Shown here one piece after another: positions 15,683 to 23,771 of a DNA stretch of 64,000 nt. The stretch comes from VXNE01 sp965205735 (GTDB lineage Bacteria > Pseudomonadota > Gammaproteobacteria > Pseudomonadales > Azotimanducaceae), in contig OZ242179.1 of assembly GCA_965205735.1 (NCBI GenBank), forward strand, positions 806,001 through 870,000, read 5' to 3'. The notes below the pieces were generated by a model that did no database searches, had not been told where the DNA came from, and saw only the letters and a program-made list of their open reading frames with translations. Every line of letters begins with the position of its first letter. The first letter of the stretch is position 1. The position numbers and the translations under genes are program-made.

Positions 15683-15740
15683 ATGGCAGAGTTCTCCAGC
15701 ATCGAGTGGACCGACCACCCTTGGCGGGGCTGCACCGACC
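15683..15740 (+). pseudogene. DUF5131 fragment
   Basis: MAEFSSIEWTDHPWRGCTD copies the first residues of the DUF5131 protein at 7841 (MAQFSSIEWTDHTFNPWWGCTK), with an internal deletion. After about 58 bases it runs into an unrelated PIN-domain fragment in the same frame region. Only the start survives. Confidence 0.65.
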
Positions 15741-15849
15741 GGACACTCCGGCAACCCGCCTCGAGCGCACCCGCCGGCTCATGGATGCCCATGTCCCGGA
15801 CGCCCTGCTTCCGTATCTGTCTCCTCCAGAAGCCAATGAAAAACAATAA
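15741..15849 (+). pseudogene. PIN-domain toxin fragment
   Basis: PATRLERTRRLMDAHVPDAL is nearly the same as KATRLERTRRLMDAHVRDAL of the PIN protein at 31.1 kb; the piece ends at a TAA at 15847. It is joined directly to the DUF5131 fragment, forming a chimeric scrap. Confidence 0.65.
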
Positions 15850-15995
15850 ATTACGACGGTAATACCACAATCTACATAACAAAAAATGAAAGGCTCGTGT
15901 GCGCAGTCGGCATGATCCGTGCTGTGTCTTCCAGTCGCATCCCCCAGTCGAACCGATCATTCGGAGCCCAACGCCGGGCGATTCCCAGGGCGCGG

Positions 15996-17501
15996 TTGGA
16001 CCGACCATACTCCCGAAAAAACTACCTGCTCCTGCTTTCCCTATTCATGGGCACCACTTCCAGCGCCATCGCCAACGACCTTCATCACGACGCTGAGAGC
16101 GCACCCTGCACGTTCACCCCGGCCGCATCTACGAACGACAGCGCGCCCGGTCTGATCATCGGCGCCGAAATCCTGCTCCCGGAGGGAAGCCGAGCGAACC
16201 AGGGCGTACACGTTCGCTTCAACGGCGGCCTGGGCGCCGTGGGGGAATTCGACACTGTGCGCGCGGCGTTTCCGGACGCCGCCGTGCTCGACTGCCGCGG
16301 CGCGGCGGTGCTGTCGCCCGGGTTCGTCAACGCGCACGAGCACCCCGGGTACAGCTACGCATTTCCCGACGCCGGGCTCAACTCCGGCTATGTCCACCGC
16401 GACGGATGGCGCCTCGGGACCAATGGCGCGCTGCAACTGCCGATCCCGGAGCGGATCGACTACAGGCCCGACGACCCGCGAAGCGCCGCGATCCTCCTGG
16501 CCATGGAACTTCGCCACCTTCTCGGCGGCGCCACGGCGATTGCCGGTCCCGGCGGCTTGCCGGGCATGGTTCGCAACATCTACCGGCACCGCCGTCCCGG
16601 CGACATCGAACTCTACGACTACGAAGCCGACGCCGAGGTCTTCCCCTTGTCCTTCCAGGTCGTGGAGGATCTGAGGGAGGAATGCGCCGGCGGTCCCGTT
16701 CACCGGTTCGAGTGGGCGGCCGGCGACGATCTGACGTTCATGGCCTATGTGCCGCATGTCGGCGAAGGAAGGAAGGCGAGTTGCGCGGCTCGGGCCGAGG
16801 TGGCGCGCTACCTGCGGCGCGTGCAGCGCCGCGACCGGCGCTATTCGCTGGTCCACGGGGTCGCGACCGACCGGGCGGACTACGCGGTCATGCGCGGGTT
16901 CGACGTCACGCTTGTCTGGTCGCCGCGTTCCAATCTCGCCCTGTACGGCGAGACGGTCGACATCGCCGGCGCGCTGGACAGCGGCGTGCGGATCGCGCTG
17001 TCGACCGACTGGTCGCCCAGCGGTTCGTTCAACATGCGCGAAGAGGTCGCGTGCGCCCGGCGGGCCGCGTCCGCCGCGAGCGTCGCGCTGTCCGCCGATG
17101 CGCTGTGGCGGATGTCGACCGTCGACGGCGCCTACGCCCTGGGGCTCGAGGACCGTTTCGGCGCGATCAGACCGGGCTTGCGGGCGGACCTGATCCTTGT
17201 CGCGCATGCTGGCGGGGATCCCCACGACGCCGTGCTGACGGCGACGCACAGCGAAGTCCTGGCGGCGTGGGTCGACGGCCGCGCCATCCTGCTGTCGGAG
17301 ACGCTGCCGGAGTCGCTCGGTGCCGGGGAGTGTGTCACGCTCAAGGGTATGGCACCGCGCGTCTGCGGCGTGCTGTCAGCTTTCGGCCTCTCGCCGTCGA
17401 TGTTCGCCGAGCATGTCGAGGGGACGGTGCCGGTAAACGATGTCAGTCGGCAGGCACCTTGCGAAGCGCCAATGCCCCCACAGGCACCGCCATCAACTTG
17501 A
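15996..17501 (+). CDS. Secreted amidohydrolase
   Basis: The protein has a signal peptide (RKNYLLLLSLFMGTTSSAIA) and an amidohydrolase (metal-dependent TIM-barrel) domain. Visible motifs are GFVNAHEHPGY after beta-strand 1, a third-strand-type His in SLVHGVATD and the catalytic Asp in LSTDWSPSGSFNMREE. The urease-like end GLRADLILVAH is present. The TTG at 15996 places the basic n-region directly before the hydrophobic core; the frame is open further up to 15897. Substrate is unknown. It probably acts in the periplasm. The upstream region is AT-rich, as expected for a promoter. Confidence 0.8.
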   Translation: MDRPYSRKNYLLLLSLFMGTTSSAIANDLHHDAESAPCTFTPAASTNDSAPGLIIGAEILLPEGSRANQGVHVRFNGGLGAVGEFDTVRAAFPDAAVLDCRGAAVLSPGFVNAHEHPGYSYAFPDAGLNSGYVHRDGWRLGTNGALQLPIPERIDYRPDDPRSAAILLAMELRHLLGGATAIAGPGGLPGMVRNIYRHRRPGDIELYDYEADAEVFPLSFQVVEDLREECAGGPVHRFEWAAGDDLTFMAYVPHVGEGRKASCAARAEVARYLRRVQRRDRRYSLVHGVATDRADYAVMRGFDVTLVWSPRSNLALYGETVDIAGALDSGVRIALSTDWSPSGSFNMREEVACARRAASAASVALSADALWRMSTVDGAYALGLEDRFGAIRPGLRADLILVAHAGGDPHDAVLTATHSEVLAAWVDGRAILLSETLPESLGAGECVTLKGMAPRVCGVLSAFGLSPSMFAEHVEGTVPVNDVSRQAPCEAPMPPQAPPST

Positions 17502-17555
17502 CCGCGGCGGGATCGCTCCGGCACTTTGTGCCCACCGCAACGCATGTCTGGCACC

Positions 17556-18148
17556 ATGAGGGACATCACCGAGGAAGAGCGGCGGCACTACCACCACCAC
17601 GGCGTCGTGCACCTTCCGGGTCTCCTCGACGACGACTGGATCGGACGTCTGGAAGCGGCGTTCGCGGAGGAGATGGCCGCTGACCAGGCCGGATTCAACC
17701 TCGTGGACTTCAGGGCCCTCGCGCCGATGATCGAGGCGAGCGGCGCCGAATTCATCACCCCCGAGATTGAATCCGCGACGGGACGGTTCTGCATCAGCAG
17801 CTTCAACTGGCACCGCTTTCCCGCGCTGGCCACCCTGTTCTGCGGTCCGCGCGAGCGGGTGCTGGCGGATTTCCGGTCCGGTGCGGCGCCGATACTGGTG
17901 GCGACCAACGTTGCGGCCCGCGGACTCGATGTCGAAGGCGTCGACCGGGTGATCAACTACGACCTGCCGGACTCGCAGCAACTGTTCACGCATCGGGTGG
18001 GACGTACCGGCCGCATGGGGGTAGCGGCGAAGCGATCGCCTTCGTCACCCCCGCCGAAGCGCGCAAATGGCGCGAGATCGAGCGGGGCCTCGGTTGCCGT
18101 TTCGCGCGGGAGTCCTGGCGCGCCGCGTCCGAAGCCGATGCGGCGTAG
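17556..18148 (+). pseudogene. Chimeric remnant: PhyH dioxygenase joined to DEAD-box helicase end
   Basis: From ATG 17556 the frame starts as a phytanoyl-CoA dioxygenase (EERRHYHHHGVVHLPGLLDD, then SSFNWHRFPALATLFCG). At about 17845 it switches to the C-terminal part of a DEAD-box RNA helicase: VLADFRSGAAPILVATNVAA, RGLDVEGVDRVINYDLP and THRVGRTGRMG (motifs V and VI). A frameshift near 18018 then moves the end (EAIAFVTPAEARKWREIERG) into another phase, stopping at 18148. A deletion joining two unrelated genes explains this. Confidence 0.75.
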
Positions 18149-18234
18149 TCTTGTGAATCAGCCCGTTCGTCCATCACGGACCGATGGCCGTCGATGCGGA
18201 ACAGACCCTCTCAACTGTGTCGGCGACCCGGTCC

Positions 18235-18501
18235 CTACATCGCGCGCATTGCCCTGACAGCGCCTTCAATCTCCTGTCGGACCGACCGCCATTCGATGCC
18301 GCGGATCATGTCGGGCATGGGTTCCGCCTCGGCGTCCTCGAACCACACCAGGCTTTTCTGGATGTGGTAGGCGTTGTAATCGATGTGGTCGAAACGCTTG
18401 TCAACCAGCGCACAATCGGAAATGAACAACTCGCCAATCAATTTTGGCAAAGCGTTCGTCCGGATTGTCTGCAAAAACACCAACCCAGACGATGAACTCA
18501 C
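18235..18501 (-). pseudogene. AbiEii-type nucleotidyltransferase C-terminal fragment
   Basis: The minus-strand frame reads FDHIDYNAYHIQKSLVWFED, then AEAEPMPDMIRGIEWRSVRQ, which resembles the C-terminal helices of AbiEii/AbiGii-type or related nucleotidyltransferase toxins. The catalytic N-terminal part is absent; the fragment ends where MITE copy 1 and its flank begin. The match is modest. Confidence 0.45.
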
Positions 18502-18549
18502 GAAATCCCTTTCTGGAGTTGACCCGCTTTAGTGGACACATGGATCCTA

Positions 18550-18791
18550 GCCCGCATATCTCACCAAGGGCCGTGATGATCGCGCAGGACTTTTTCCGCG
18601 TGCGCGTGCTCGCGAGCGGAAGCATAGCCGCCGCTTATGGTGTAGCGAGCACGTGCGCGCACGCGGAAAAAAGACCAGCGAGGGCGCGGCCAGCGCAGTC
18701 TGTATTGGGCAGGTCACAGGAAGTACGACATACCCGATTGATAACAATGACATTCAGTAACGTGACAAGCGGCTTGGTGAGATATGCGGGC
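18550..18791. mobile_element. MITE-A copy 1 (242 bp, TA-flanked)
   Basis: Perfect terminal inverted repeats GCCCGCATATCTCACCAAG lie at both ends, with TA on each side (18548-18549 and 18792-18793). The inside has no transposase frame but carries a long G/C-rich inverted repeat (CCGCGTGCGCGTGCTCGCG ... CGAGCACGTGCGCGCACGCGG) framed by T and A runs. Copy 2 at 24049 has the same length and is nearly identical; copy 3 at 56544 is longer and diverged. TA flanks fit an IS630/mariner-type transposase acting in trans. Confidence 0.85.
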
Positions 18792-18826
18792 TAGACCCCT
18801 TGTATGGTTGAAGAGCGGGAGTGCTC

Positions 18827-20284
18827 ATGGCGAAGATGCGATTATTGTTAACGATAGTCGCCCTGTTCGCGGTGAAAGGGGTTTCTGCGGAGCCTGCTGA
18901 CAATGAGGCGACAGGCGGCAACGCTCTCGCGATAATCAACGCTTCGCTTGTCGACGGCACCGGGACCCCTGCGAGAAGCACGTCGATCACCGTCCGGGAC
19001 GGCGTCATCGTGGGCATCGGAGATCCCCAACCGCCGGATGCGCGGATGCTCGATGCTGGAGGCCTGACAGTGCTTCCCGGGCTCATCGATAGTCATGTGC
19101 ACTTCCAAGCGGTCCCGGGCGCCGTCCACCGCAAGGACAGTGCCGAGACGCGGCGCGCGCTCATGCACCGCCACCTGCGGGCGCACGTGGCCAATGGCGT
19201 GACGACAGTGCTCGATGCCGCCATCGCCTCGGAAGCGCTGCGCGAGATCCGGGCCTATCTGGCAGCCGGGGGTGTCGGGCCGCGGGTCATGGCACTTGGT
19301 CCGACGTTTCACAACCCTGGCGGCTACATGGATGGCCCGGCGCTCTCGGAGCACTGGTCGCCGCGCTGGCACGCGTCGGCCACCCCTGATGACGTCGACG
19401 CGCTGTATCGCGAATACGAGGACATCGAGGATCTGGTCGGGGTAAAGGTCGCTGCAACGCACGGCCACGGTGGACCATTCGACATCTACGACACGCACTC
19501 GCCCGAGATGCTGGCCGTGATTCGGCAGCGCGCCAGAGACCACGGACGCCAGATCTATGTGCACGTCGACGACCGCCGCGGCGTCGATATCGCGCTCGGG
19601 CTCAGCGCGCACGCACTGGCACACCTGGTGCGGGACAGGCCGAGCGGCGAACTGCTGGACCGGATGCGCCGCGCCAACATGCACGTCATTCCGACGATGT
19701 ATATCTACGAATCTTTTGCGATGCGCTACCAACTCGATTTGCTTGATGCGCCAATGGTGCGCCTGACGGTGCCTGCCGTTGAGCGGGAAACGGCGCGGGA
19801 CGCGGTTGCATGGGATCAATACTTCAAGAGGTTCGTGATGGTTGTCGCGCCCTTCACGCCGGAGTGGTTCGCGGGCTGGTGGGGGGACGTGTACCTCACG
19901 GAAGACAGAATGCGATCCTTGGTACGCAATCTTCAGGAAAACCTGATGCTGCATCACGATGCCGGCGTTCCGATCGCGATGGGGACAGACAGCGGCGGGT
20001 GGCCGCACATGCTGAACATGTTCCACGGGCCGACGGCGTTGCGGGAGATGGAACTCATGGCCGAGGCTGGCATGACCCCGGCCGAGGTGCTCCGTGCCGC
20101 CACGGTGACGCCCGCGCGGATGATGGGCATCGAGGATGTTGTCGGAACGATCGAGGTCGGCAAACGTGCCGACCTGATCGTCGTGCGGGGCGACCCGCTG
20201 GAGAGCATCTCGGCACTTGGCAATCTGGAGTGGGTGATCAAGGACGGTGAGGCACATCGTCCGGCCGCGTGGATGGAGCACTAG
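18827..20284 (+). CDS. Secreted amidohydrolase family protein
   Basis: This 485-residue protein has a signal peptide (MAKMRLLLTIVALFAVKGVSA) and a complete amidohydrolase domain. GLIDSHVHF carries the HxH metal site, VGVKVAATHGHGG and IYVHVDD supply further ligands, and AMGTDSGGWPHMLN the catalytic Asp. VGTIEVGKRADLIVVRGDPL is the usual C-terminal beta-sandwich. Relatives hydrolyse amides, dipeptides or imidazolone rings; the substrate here is unknown. ATG 18827 is chosen because GGGAG lies six bases upstream. MITE copy 1 ends just before, so its terminal sequence may contribute to the promoter. Confidence 0.85.
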   Translation: MAKMRLLLTIVALFAVKGVSAEPADNEATGGNALAIINASLVDGTGTPARSTSITVRDGVIVGIGDPQPPDARMLDAGGLTVLPGLIDSHVHFQAVPGAVHRKDSAETRRALMHRHLRAHVANGVTTVLDAAIASEALREIRAYLAAGGVGPRVMALGPTFHNPGGYMDGPALSEHWSPRWHASATPDDVDALYREYEDIEDLVGVKVAATHGHGGPFDIYDTHSPEMLAVIRQRARDHGRQIYVHVDDRRGVDIALGLSAHALAHLVRDRPSGELLDRMRRANMHVIPTMYIYESFAMRYQLDLLDAPMVRLTVPAVERETARDAVAWDQYFKRFVMVVAPFTPEWFAGWWGDVYLTEDRMRSLVRNLQENLMLHHDAGVPIAMGTDSGGWPHMLNMFHGPTALREMELMAEAGMTPAEVLRAATVTPARMMGIEDVVGTIEVGKRADLIVVRGDPLESISALGNLEWVIKDGEAHRPAAWMEH

Positions 20285-20365
20285 TAAGAGCGCGTGGAGG
20301 CGCCCGCGAAAGCCGTCCAATACGGGGGTGTGGCGCCCTGCCGGTCCCTGCCCCGGTGGTCGCGT

Positions 20366-20555
20366 CTAGGCGATGTATTTCGCCAGGCGGCCATCAGATC
20401 GCGGCGCTTCTCGAACAGGTCGCTGGGGCGGTAAGCGGCCTCTACGCGGTCGCTGATGACGTGCGCCAGGGCGAGTTCGCAGACTTCCCGCGCCACCTCC
20501 GTCTTCTCAGCCGCCCAGTCGCGGAAGCTGGACCGGAAGCCGTGAGCACCGCGCC
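20366..20555 (-). pseudogene. Phage-type integrase C-terminal fragment
   Basis: The minus-strand frame gives AHGFRSSFRDWAAEKTEVAR, EVCELALAHVISDRVEAAY and DLFEKRRDLMAAW, the C-terminal catalytic part (H-x-x-R and following helices) of a P4-type tyrosine recombinase. The final tyrosine-proximal tail is frameshifted by one base before the family-typical AKYIA stop at 20366. It is fused upstream to a MmgE/PrpD fragment. Confidence 0.8.
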
Positions 20556-20925
20556 CATGCCGAGTTCGCGCAGGAGCTTTAAGAGCGTGCTGGGGTGTCC
20601 GTTGCAACCGCTGTTGACGTCGTCGTCGTCGAGAGCGTGACCGGCCGTGCCGTTGACGAGCGCCGCCTGGCTGAGGCTGGCCTTCTTGCCGGTGCGAAAC
20701 ATCGACGCCTGCGGGCGGCCACCCTGCTCTTCCACCTCCTCGAGAAGGATCCGCGCCAGTGGCTCACCCATCCCCGCCAGCGCGACCCCGATGAAATCCA
20801 TCAAGCACTGCTTGGTGACGGTGATCGTTTCCGTGGAGAGATCTTCGAAGCGTGTGCTGACTACGCGTCCCGCGATGCGCGCGGTGGGCCGCTTGATGAT
20901 GGTGGCATGCGCCGATTCCTGGGTG
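20556..20925 (-). pseudogene. MmgE/PrpD family N-terminal fragment
   Basis: On the minus strand, DFIGVALAGMGEPLARILLE, then QAALVNGTAGHALDDDDVN and NGHPSTLLKLLRELG match the start of MmgE/PrpD (2-methylcitrate dehydratase-like) proteins. About 120 residues remain; the gene then runs into an integrase fragment. It lies directly upstream of ffs-tRNA cassette 3 on the other strand. Confidence 0.75.
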
Positions 20926-20997
20926 CTTGAGGATTCTTTAGCGTACGCGAATGTATGTGCCGGAAAAAACTGTCGTCATCCCGGGTCCGAACGTCAC

Positions 20998-21027
20998 TTG
21001 CCACATTCACTGCCCGCTGGCTACGAT
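20998..21027 (+). promoter_or_regulatory. Promoter of ffs/tRNA-Ser cassette 3
   Basis: TTGCCA (20998-21003) and TACGAT (21022-21027) with an 18-base spacer are the same boxes as in cassettes 1 and 2. Their survival, although the SRP RNA behind them is mostly deleted, suggests the downstream tRNA is still transcribed. Confidence 0.6.
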
Positions 21028-21042
21028 ACGTCCCGCGATGAT

Positions 21043-21106
21043 GGCGACCCCGCCGGCCCCTTCACGGCGCAGATTCCGACGCCGGGGTCCGGATGGTCGG
21101 GTTGCC
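21043..21106 (+). pseudogene. Internally deleted 4.5S RNA, copy 3
   Basis: Only the outer stem remains: GGCGACCCCGCCGG at the left and CGGGGTCCGGATGGTCGGGT at the right, about 64 nt in all. The apical Ffh-binding domain is gone. The outer ends still pair, so it may now be only a leader hairpin before the tRNA. Confidence 0.7.
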
Positions 21107-21118
21107 TTCAATCGTCAC

Positions 21119-21299
21119 GGAGAGGTGTCCGAGCGGCTTAAGGAGCACGCCTGGAAAGTGTGTATGGGTTAATAGCTCATCGAGGGTTCGACTCGAGCCG
21201 CCGTCAGGCGGCGAGAGAACGCGCAGGCGACGCAGTCGCCGAGCGGCCCCGAAAGGGGTGAGCCGCCGAAGGCGGCGAATAATCCCTCCCTCTCCGCCA
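21119..21299 (+). tRNA. tRNA-Ser(GGA), copy 3, T-loop interrupted by 90 nt
   Basis: All tRNA parts are present: GGAGAGG/CCTCTCC acceptor, D-arm with G18-G19 (AGCGGC), anticodon loop CTGGAAA (GGA), long variable arm, T stem GAGGG/CCCTC and encoded CCA (21297-21299). The T-loop is TTCGA, a 90-nt insertion (21192-21281), then AT; removing the insertion exactly restores TTCGAAT. Apart from the insertion this copy has better tRNA features than copy 2, whose G19 is mutated. Confidence 0.8.
21192..21281 (+). repeat. Four-hairpin insertion element in tRNA-Ser T-loop, copy 2
   Basis: Same 90-nt length and site as at 2379-2468. Three of 90 positions differ (a loop C/T, a linker T/C and a loop G/A); none changes a stem base pair. 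Exact excision restores a canonical T-loop, which helps fix the borders. Confidence 0.75.
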
Positions 21300-21352
21300 C
21301 ACTTATTGTCCAACTCTTTCTTTATACAAGTATTATCCGGAAATCGAGACAT

Positions 21353-21580
21353 ATGCTATCCCTAATACGGCAAGCGAATAACGACCGCACCGTCTTGATG
21401 CTGGAGCGCGTTGCGCCGCGCGCGTTAGAGGTCTGGCTCGACGTCCTCGGCATGCGCACAAGCGGTGCGGTGCTGCGACTCGCGAGACCGAGCCTCGACC
21501 TGGCCGACATGCGCGATGCATCGGAGATCGCGGCGAAAATGCGCACCGCCGTTCCCATCGTGGATCGTCGGGACCTGTAA
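21353..21580 (+). CDS. Hypothetical protein (75 aa), doubtful
   Basis: A short frame from ATG 21353 ends three bases before the ydbS-like start, so it could be the first gene of that operon. Its sequence (MLERVAPRALEVWLDVLGMR, then RPSLDLADMRDA) looks protein-like but is not recognised. It may be a fragment. The opposite frame is low-complexity and rejected. Confidence 0.3.
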   Translation: MLSLIRQANNDRTVLMLERVAPRALEVWLDVLGMRTSGAVLRLARPSLDLADMRDASEIAAKMRTAVPIVDRRDL

Positions 21581-21583
21581 TCG

Positions 21584-22141
21584 GTGTTCGTCAACCCGGA
21601 GGTGGCGCTCGAATCGCTGCCGGGCGCCGCGGAACTGGACTGGCTGGCTCTGGACCCAGCCTTCGTGCGTTGCCTGCAGACCAAGGCGCTGGTGCTTTGG
21701 GCGACCGTTGCGATCATAGCGGCTGTGGCGAGCGCTCTACCTTTCGTCCTCGACACCCCGGGGGTCGGACTGGAACTGGTCCTTGCCGGCTGGGGCGTGG
21801 TCGTGCTCGCCGCGGCGCGCGCACTCGTCTGGCCGTTGCTGGACGTGCCGCGCCGCGGCTACGTAGTGCGCGACAAGGACCTCGTCTACAAGGCGGGGGT
21901 CCTGTGGCGGTCGGTCAAGGCCGTACCGTACAACCGCGTGCAGCATGCCGAGACGGCGAGTGGGCCGCTCGATCGTCGCTTCGGTCTCGCTCGGCTCACG
22001 GTATTCACCGCCGGGGGCAGTGGCAGCGACCTGCGTATCGATGGCCTAGGCAGCGATGTGGCCGAGCGCTTGCGCGCGTTTGTCGCGACGCGCTTGGGCG
22101 ATCACGCGTTGGCGGATTCGGATCCGGTGGCCCTTGACTGA
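21584..22141 (+). CDS. ydbS: PH domain membrane protein, YdbS-like
   Basis: The 185-residue protein has two membrane helices (VLWATVAIIAAVASALPFVL and LELVLAGWGVVVLAAARALV) and then a bacterial PH domain (bPH_2): RGYVVRDKDLVYKAGVLW, VPYNRVQHAE and LTVFTAGGSGSDLRI. YdbS/YdbT pairs are widespread; in Bacillus they contribute to resistance to certain secreted antibacterials, while the proteobacterial role is unclear. A GTG start at 21584 is used. The ydbT start overlaps its stop. Confidence 0.8.
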   Translation: MFVNPEVALESLPGAAELDWLALDPAFVRCLQTKALVLWATVAIIAAVASALPFVLDTPGVGLELVLAGWGVVVLAAARALVWPLLDVPRRGYVVRDKDLVYKAGVLWRSVKAVPYNRVQHAETASGPLDRRFGLARLTVFTAGGSGSDLRIDGLGSDVAERLRAFVATRLGDHALADSDPVALD

Positions 22142-23639
22142 CCTGAACTGGCAGCGGACCTCGCCGTTCGGCGTCCTGTTTTTCTTCACCAGCGCCATCA
22201 AGCGGATTGCCGGCGGCGCCATGCAGATGGCAGCTTCGGCGGGCGTGGTCGTGGTGGCCTTGCGAAGCGACGGCTTGGGCTGGGCCGTGCTCGCCGTGGT
22301 GCTGGTGCTGGTCCTGCTCCTCGCAACGGCGATCCTGCGCTACTGGTTCTTTCGGTTCGCTTCCGATGGCGACGGTTTGCGCATCCGCCAAGGCGTGTTC
22401 CGCAAGACCCAACTCGAGATCCGGTTCGACCGCGTGCAGGGCATGGACGTCGAACAGTCACTCGTCGATCGCTTGCTCGGTCTCGCGACCGTGACATTCG
22501 AGACCGCCGGCTCGACGGCGCGAGAGGGACGGCTACCGGCCATTCCCCGGTCTTTCGCGGATACGCTGCGCGAACGCTTCGAACAGCGCAGGCACCAAGT
22601 TGCCGCGCCGGCCCCCGATGGCGAGGCACCGCCGCTACTCAAACTTGGCGCGTCTGACATGGTCCGCATCGGCTTCACGAGCCGCAACGTCCTCGTCGGC
22701 TTGGCGATCCTGCCGGTGCTGTTCCAGACCCTTGCCGAAGTGACCGAGGGGTTGGCGAAGCGCGCCGTCACGGCGGCCGCCGAAGAAATCCTCGCTCTCG
22801 GCCTCTGGTTCGGCGTGCTCGTGGTGGCGGTGTTGGTGATCGCGGGCGTCACGTTGCTGGCGCTCTTGGCGGTGGCGTCGGCGTTCCTGCGCTTCCACGA
22901 CTTCGAACTCCGCCAGGACGGTTCGGCGTTCCGGTCCCGAGCGGGGCTGCTAACGCGCAAGGAGGTCGTAGTCGAGCGCGCCAAGATCCAGCAGGTGTCG
23001 GTCGCGCAAGGTCTGATCATGGTCCAGATGGGCTGTTGTCGCTTGAAGATGCTCCCGGCGACAAGCGGCGTCCCGTCCGGCAACAACGCGCCGGTCGGCG
23101 CGCAAACGCTGCACGCGCCGCTGGTCGGTGTCCCCAAGCTTGCGGATCTGCGTGCGCGCGTATTCGGCGAGGAAGGCATGCGGCTCAGCCTGCGTCCGGA
23201 CAATGCCGGCTTCACGGCAATCTCGCCGTTATATATCCGCGCCCGGTTGCTGAGCGTGGGCATTCTCCCGGCGCTTGTGGCGATGGCAGCGCTGGTCCCG
23301 GCGTTCGGGCTCGTCGGGCTGCTAGCCCTGGCCTGGCCCCTGCCCGTCCTGCTGGCGGCTTGGCAGGCGTGGCGCAGGCGCGGCTACCTGTTTGACGACG
23401 ATGGACTCGTGAGCCGTCGCGGCCTGCTCGGCTACTCGGTCGATGCGTTCCTGTTCCGCAAGGCGCAGGGCGCCACGGTGCGCCGCTCTCCGCTGCAGCG
23501 ACGCAAGGGCCTTGCGAGCCTGACGGTGCACTTGGCCTCCGGCGATCTCACGGTACCGTACCTGGACTTCGCCACGGCCTGCCGACTGCGCGACTACATG
23601 CTGTTCAAGGTCGAATCAAGCCGACGCCGTTGGCACTGA
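22134..23639 (+). CDS. ydbT: PH domain membrane protein, YdbT-like
   Basis: This 501-residue protein has several membrane helices and repeated bPH_2 domains, seen from FASDGDGLRIRQGVFRKTQL, ELRQDGSAFRSRAGLLTRKE and YLFDDDGLVSRRGLLGYSVD. Each is followed by an arginine/glutamine-containing interface (DRVQGMDVEQS, AKIQQVSVAQ, RKAQGATVRRS). The TTG at 22134 overlaps the last eight bases of ydbS, implying coupled translation; the longer frame from 22056 only overlaps ydbS. Size and layout are normal for YdbT. Confidence 0.8.
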   Translation: MTDLNWQRTSPFGVLFFFTSAIKRIAGGAMQMAASAGVVVVALRSDGLGWAVLAVVLVLVLLLATAILRYWFFRFASDGDGLRIRQGVFRKTQLEIRFDRVQGMDVEQSLVDRLLGLATVTFETAGSTAREGRLPAIPRSFADTLRERFEQRRHQVAAPAPDGEAPPLLKLGASDMVRIGFTSRNVLVGLAILPVLFQTLAEVTEGLAKRAVTAAAEEILALGLWFGVLVVAVLVIAGVTLLALLAVASAFLRFHDFELRQDGSAFRSRAGLLTRKEVVVERAKIQQVSVAQGLIMVQMGCCRLKMLPATSGVPSGNNAPVGAQTLHAPLVGVPKLADLRARVFGEEGMRLSLRPDNAGFTAISPLYIRARLLSVGILPALVAMAALVPAFGLVGLLALAWPLPVLLAAWQAWRRRGYLFDDDGLVSRRGLLGYSVDAFLFRKAQGATVRRSPLQRRKGLASLTVHLASGDLTVPYLDFATACRLRDYMLFKVESSRRRWH

Positions 23640-23771
23640 CCCACGCCCGACATCGCGAGGCGGTCCCGTCCTCTCGCCCACAAGGCCGTAGCTGCCTGTC
23701 CGGATTCCGGCGCCTGGCTGCCAAGCCAAGCGGGCAATCGGCGACGCCATCCGGCCACGTCTCACTTGCCG

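Noticed and set aside
16041..17249. Long minus-strand frame (402 codons) opposite the first amidohydrolase
   Set aside because: It is a shadow of the amidohydrolase, with no recognisable motifs and shadow-like composition.
18401..18794. Short frames inside MITE-A copies 1 and 2
   Set aside because: The same frames recur because the element recurs; they have no start signals, and the element is non-coding.
18848..20320. 490-codon minus-strand frame opposite the second amidohydrolase
   Set aside because: It is a shadow frame; the plus strand has a signal peptide, metal motifs and a ribosome-binding site.
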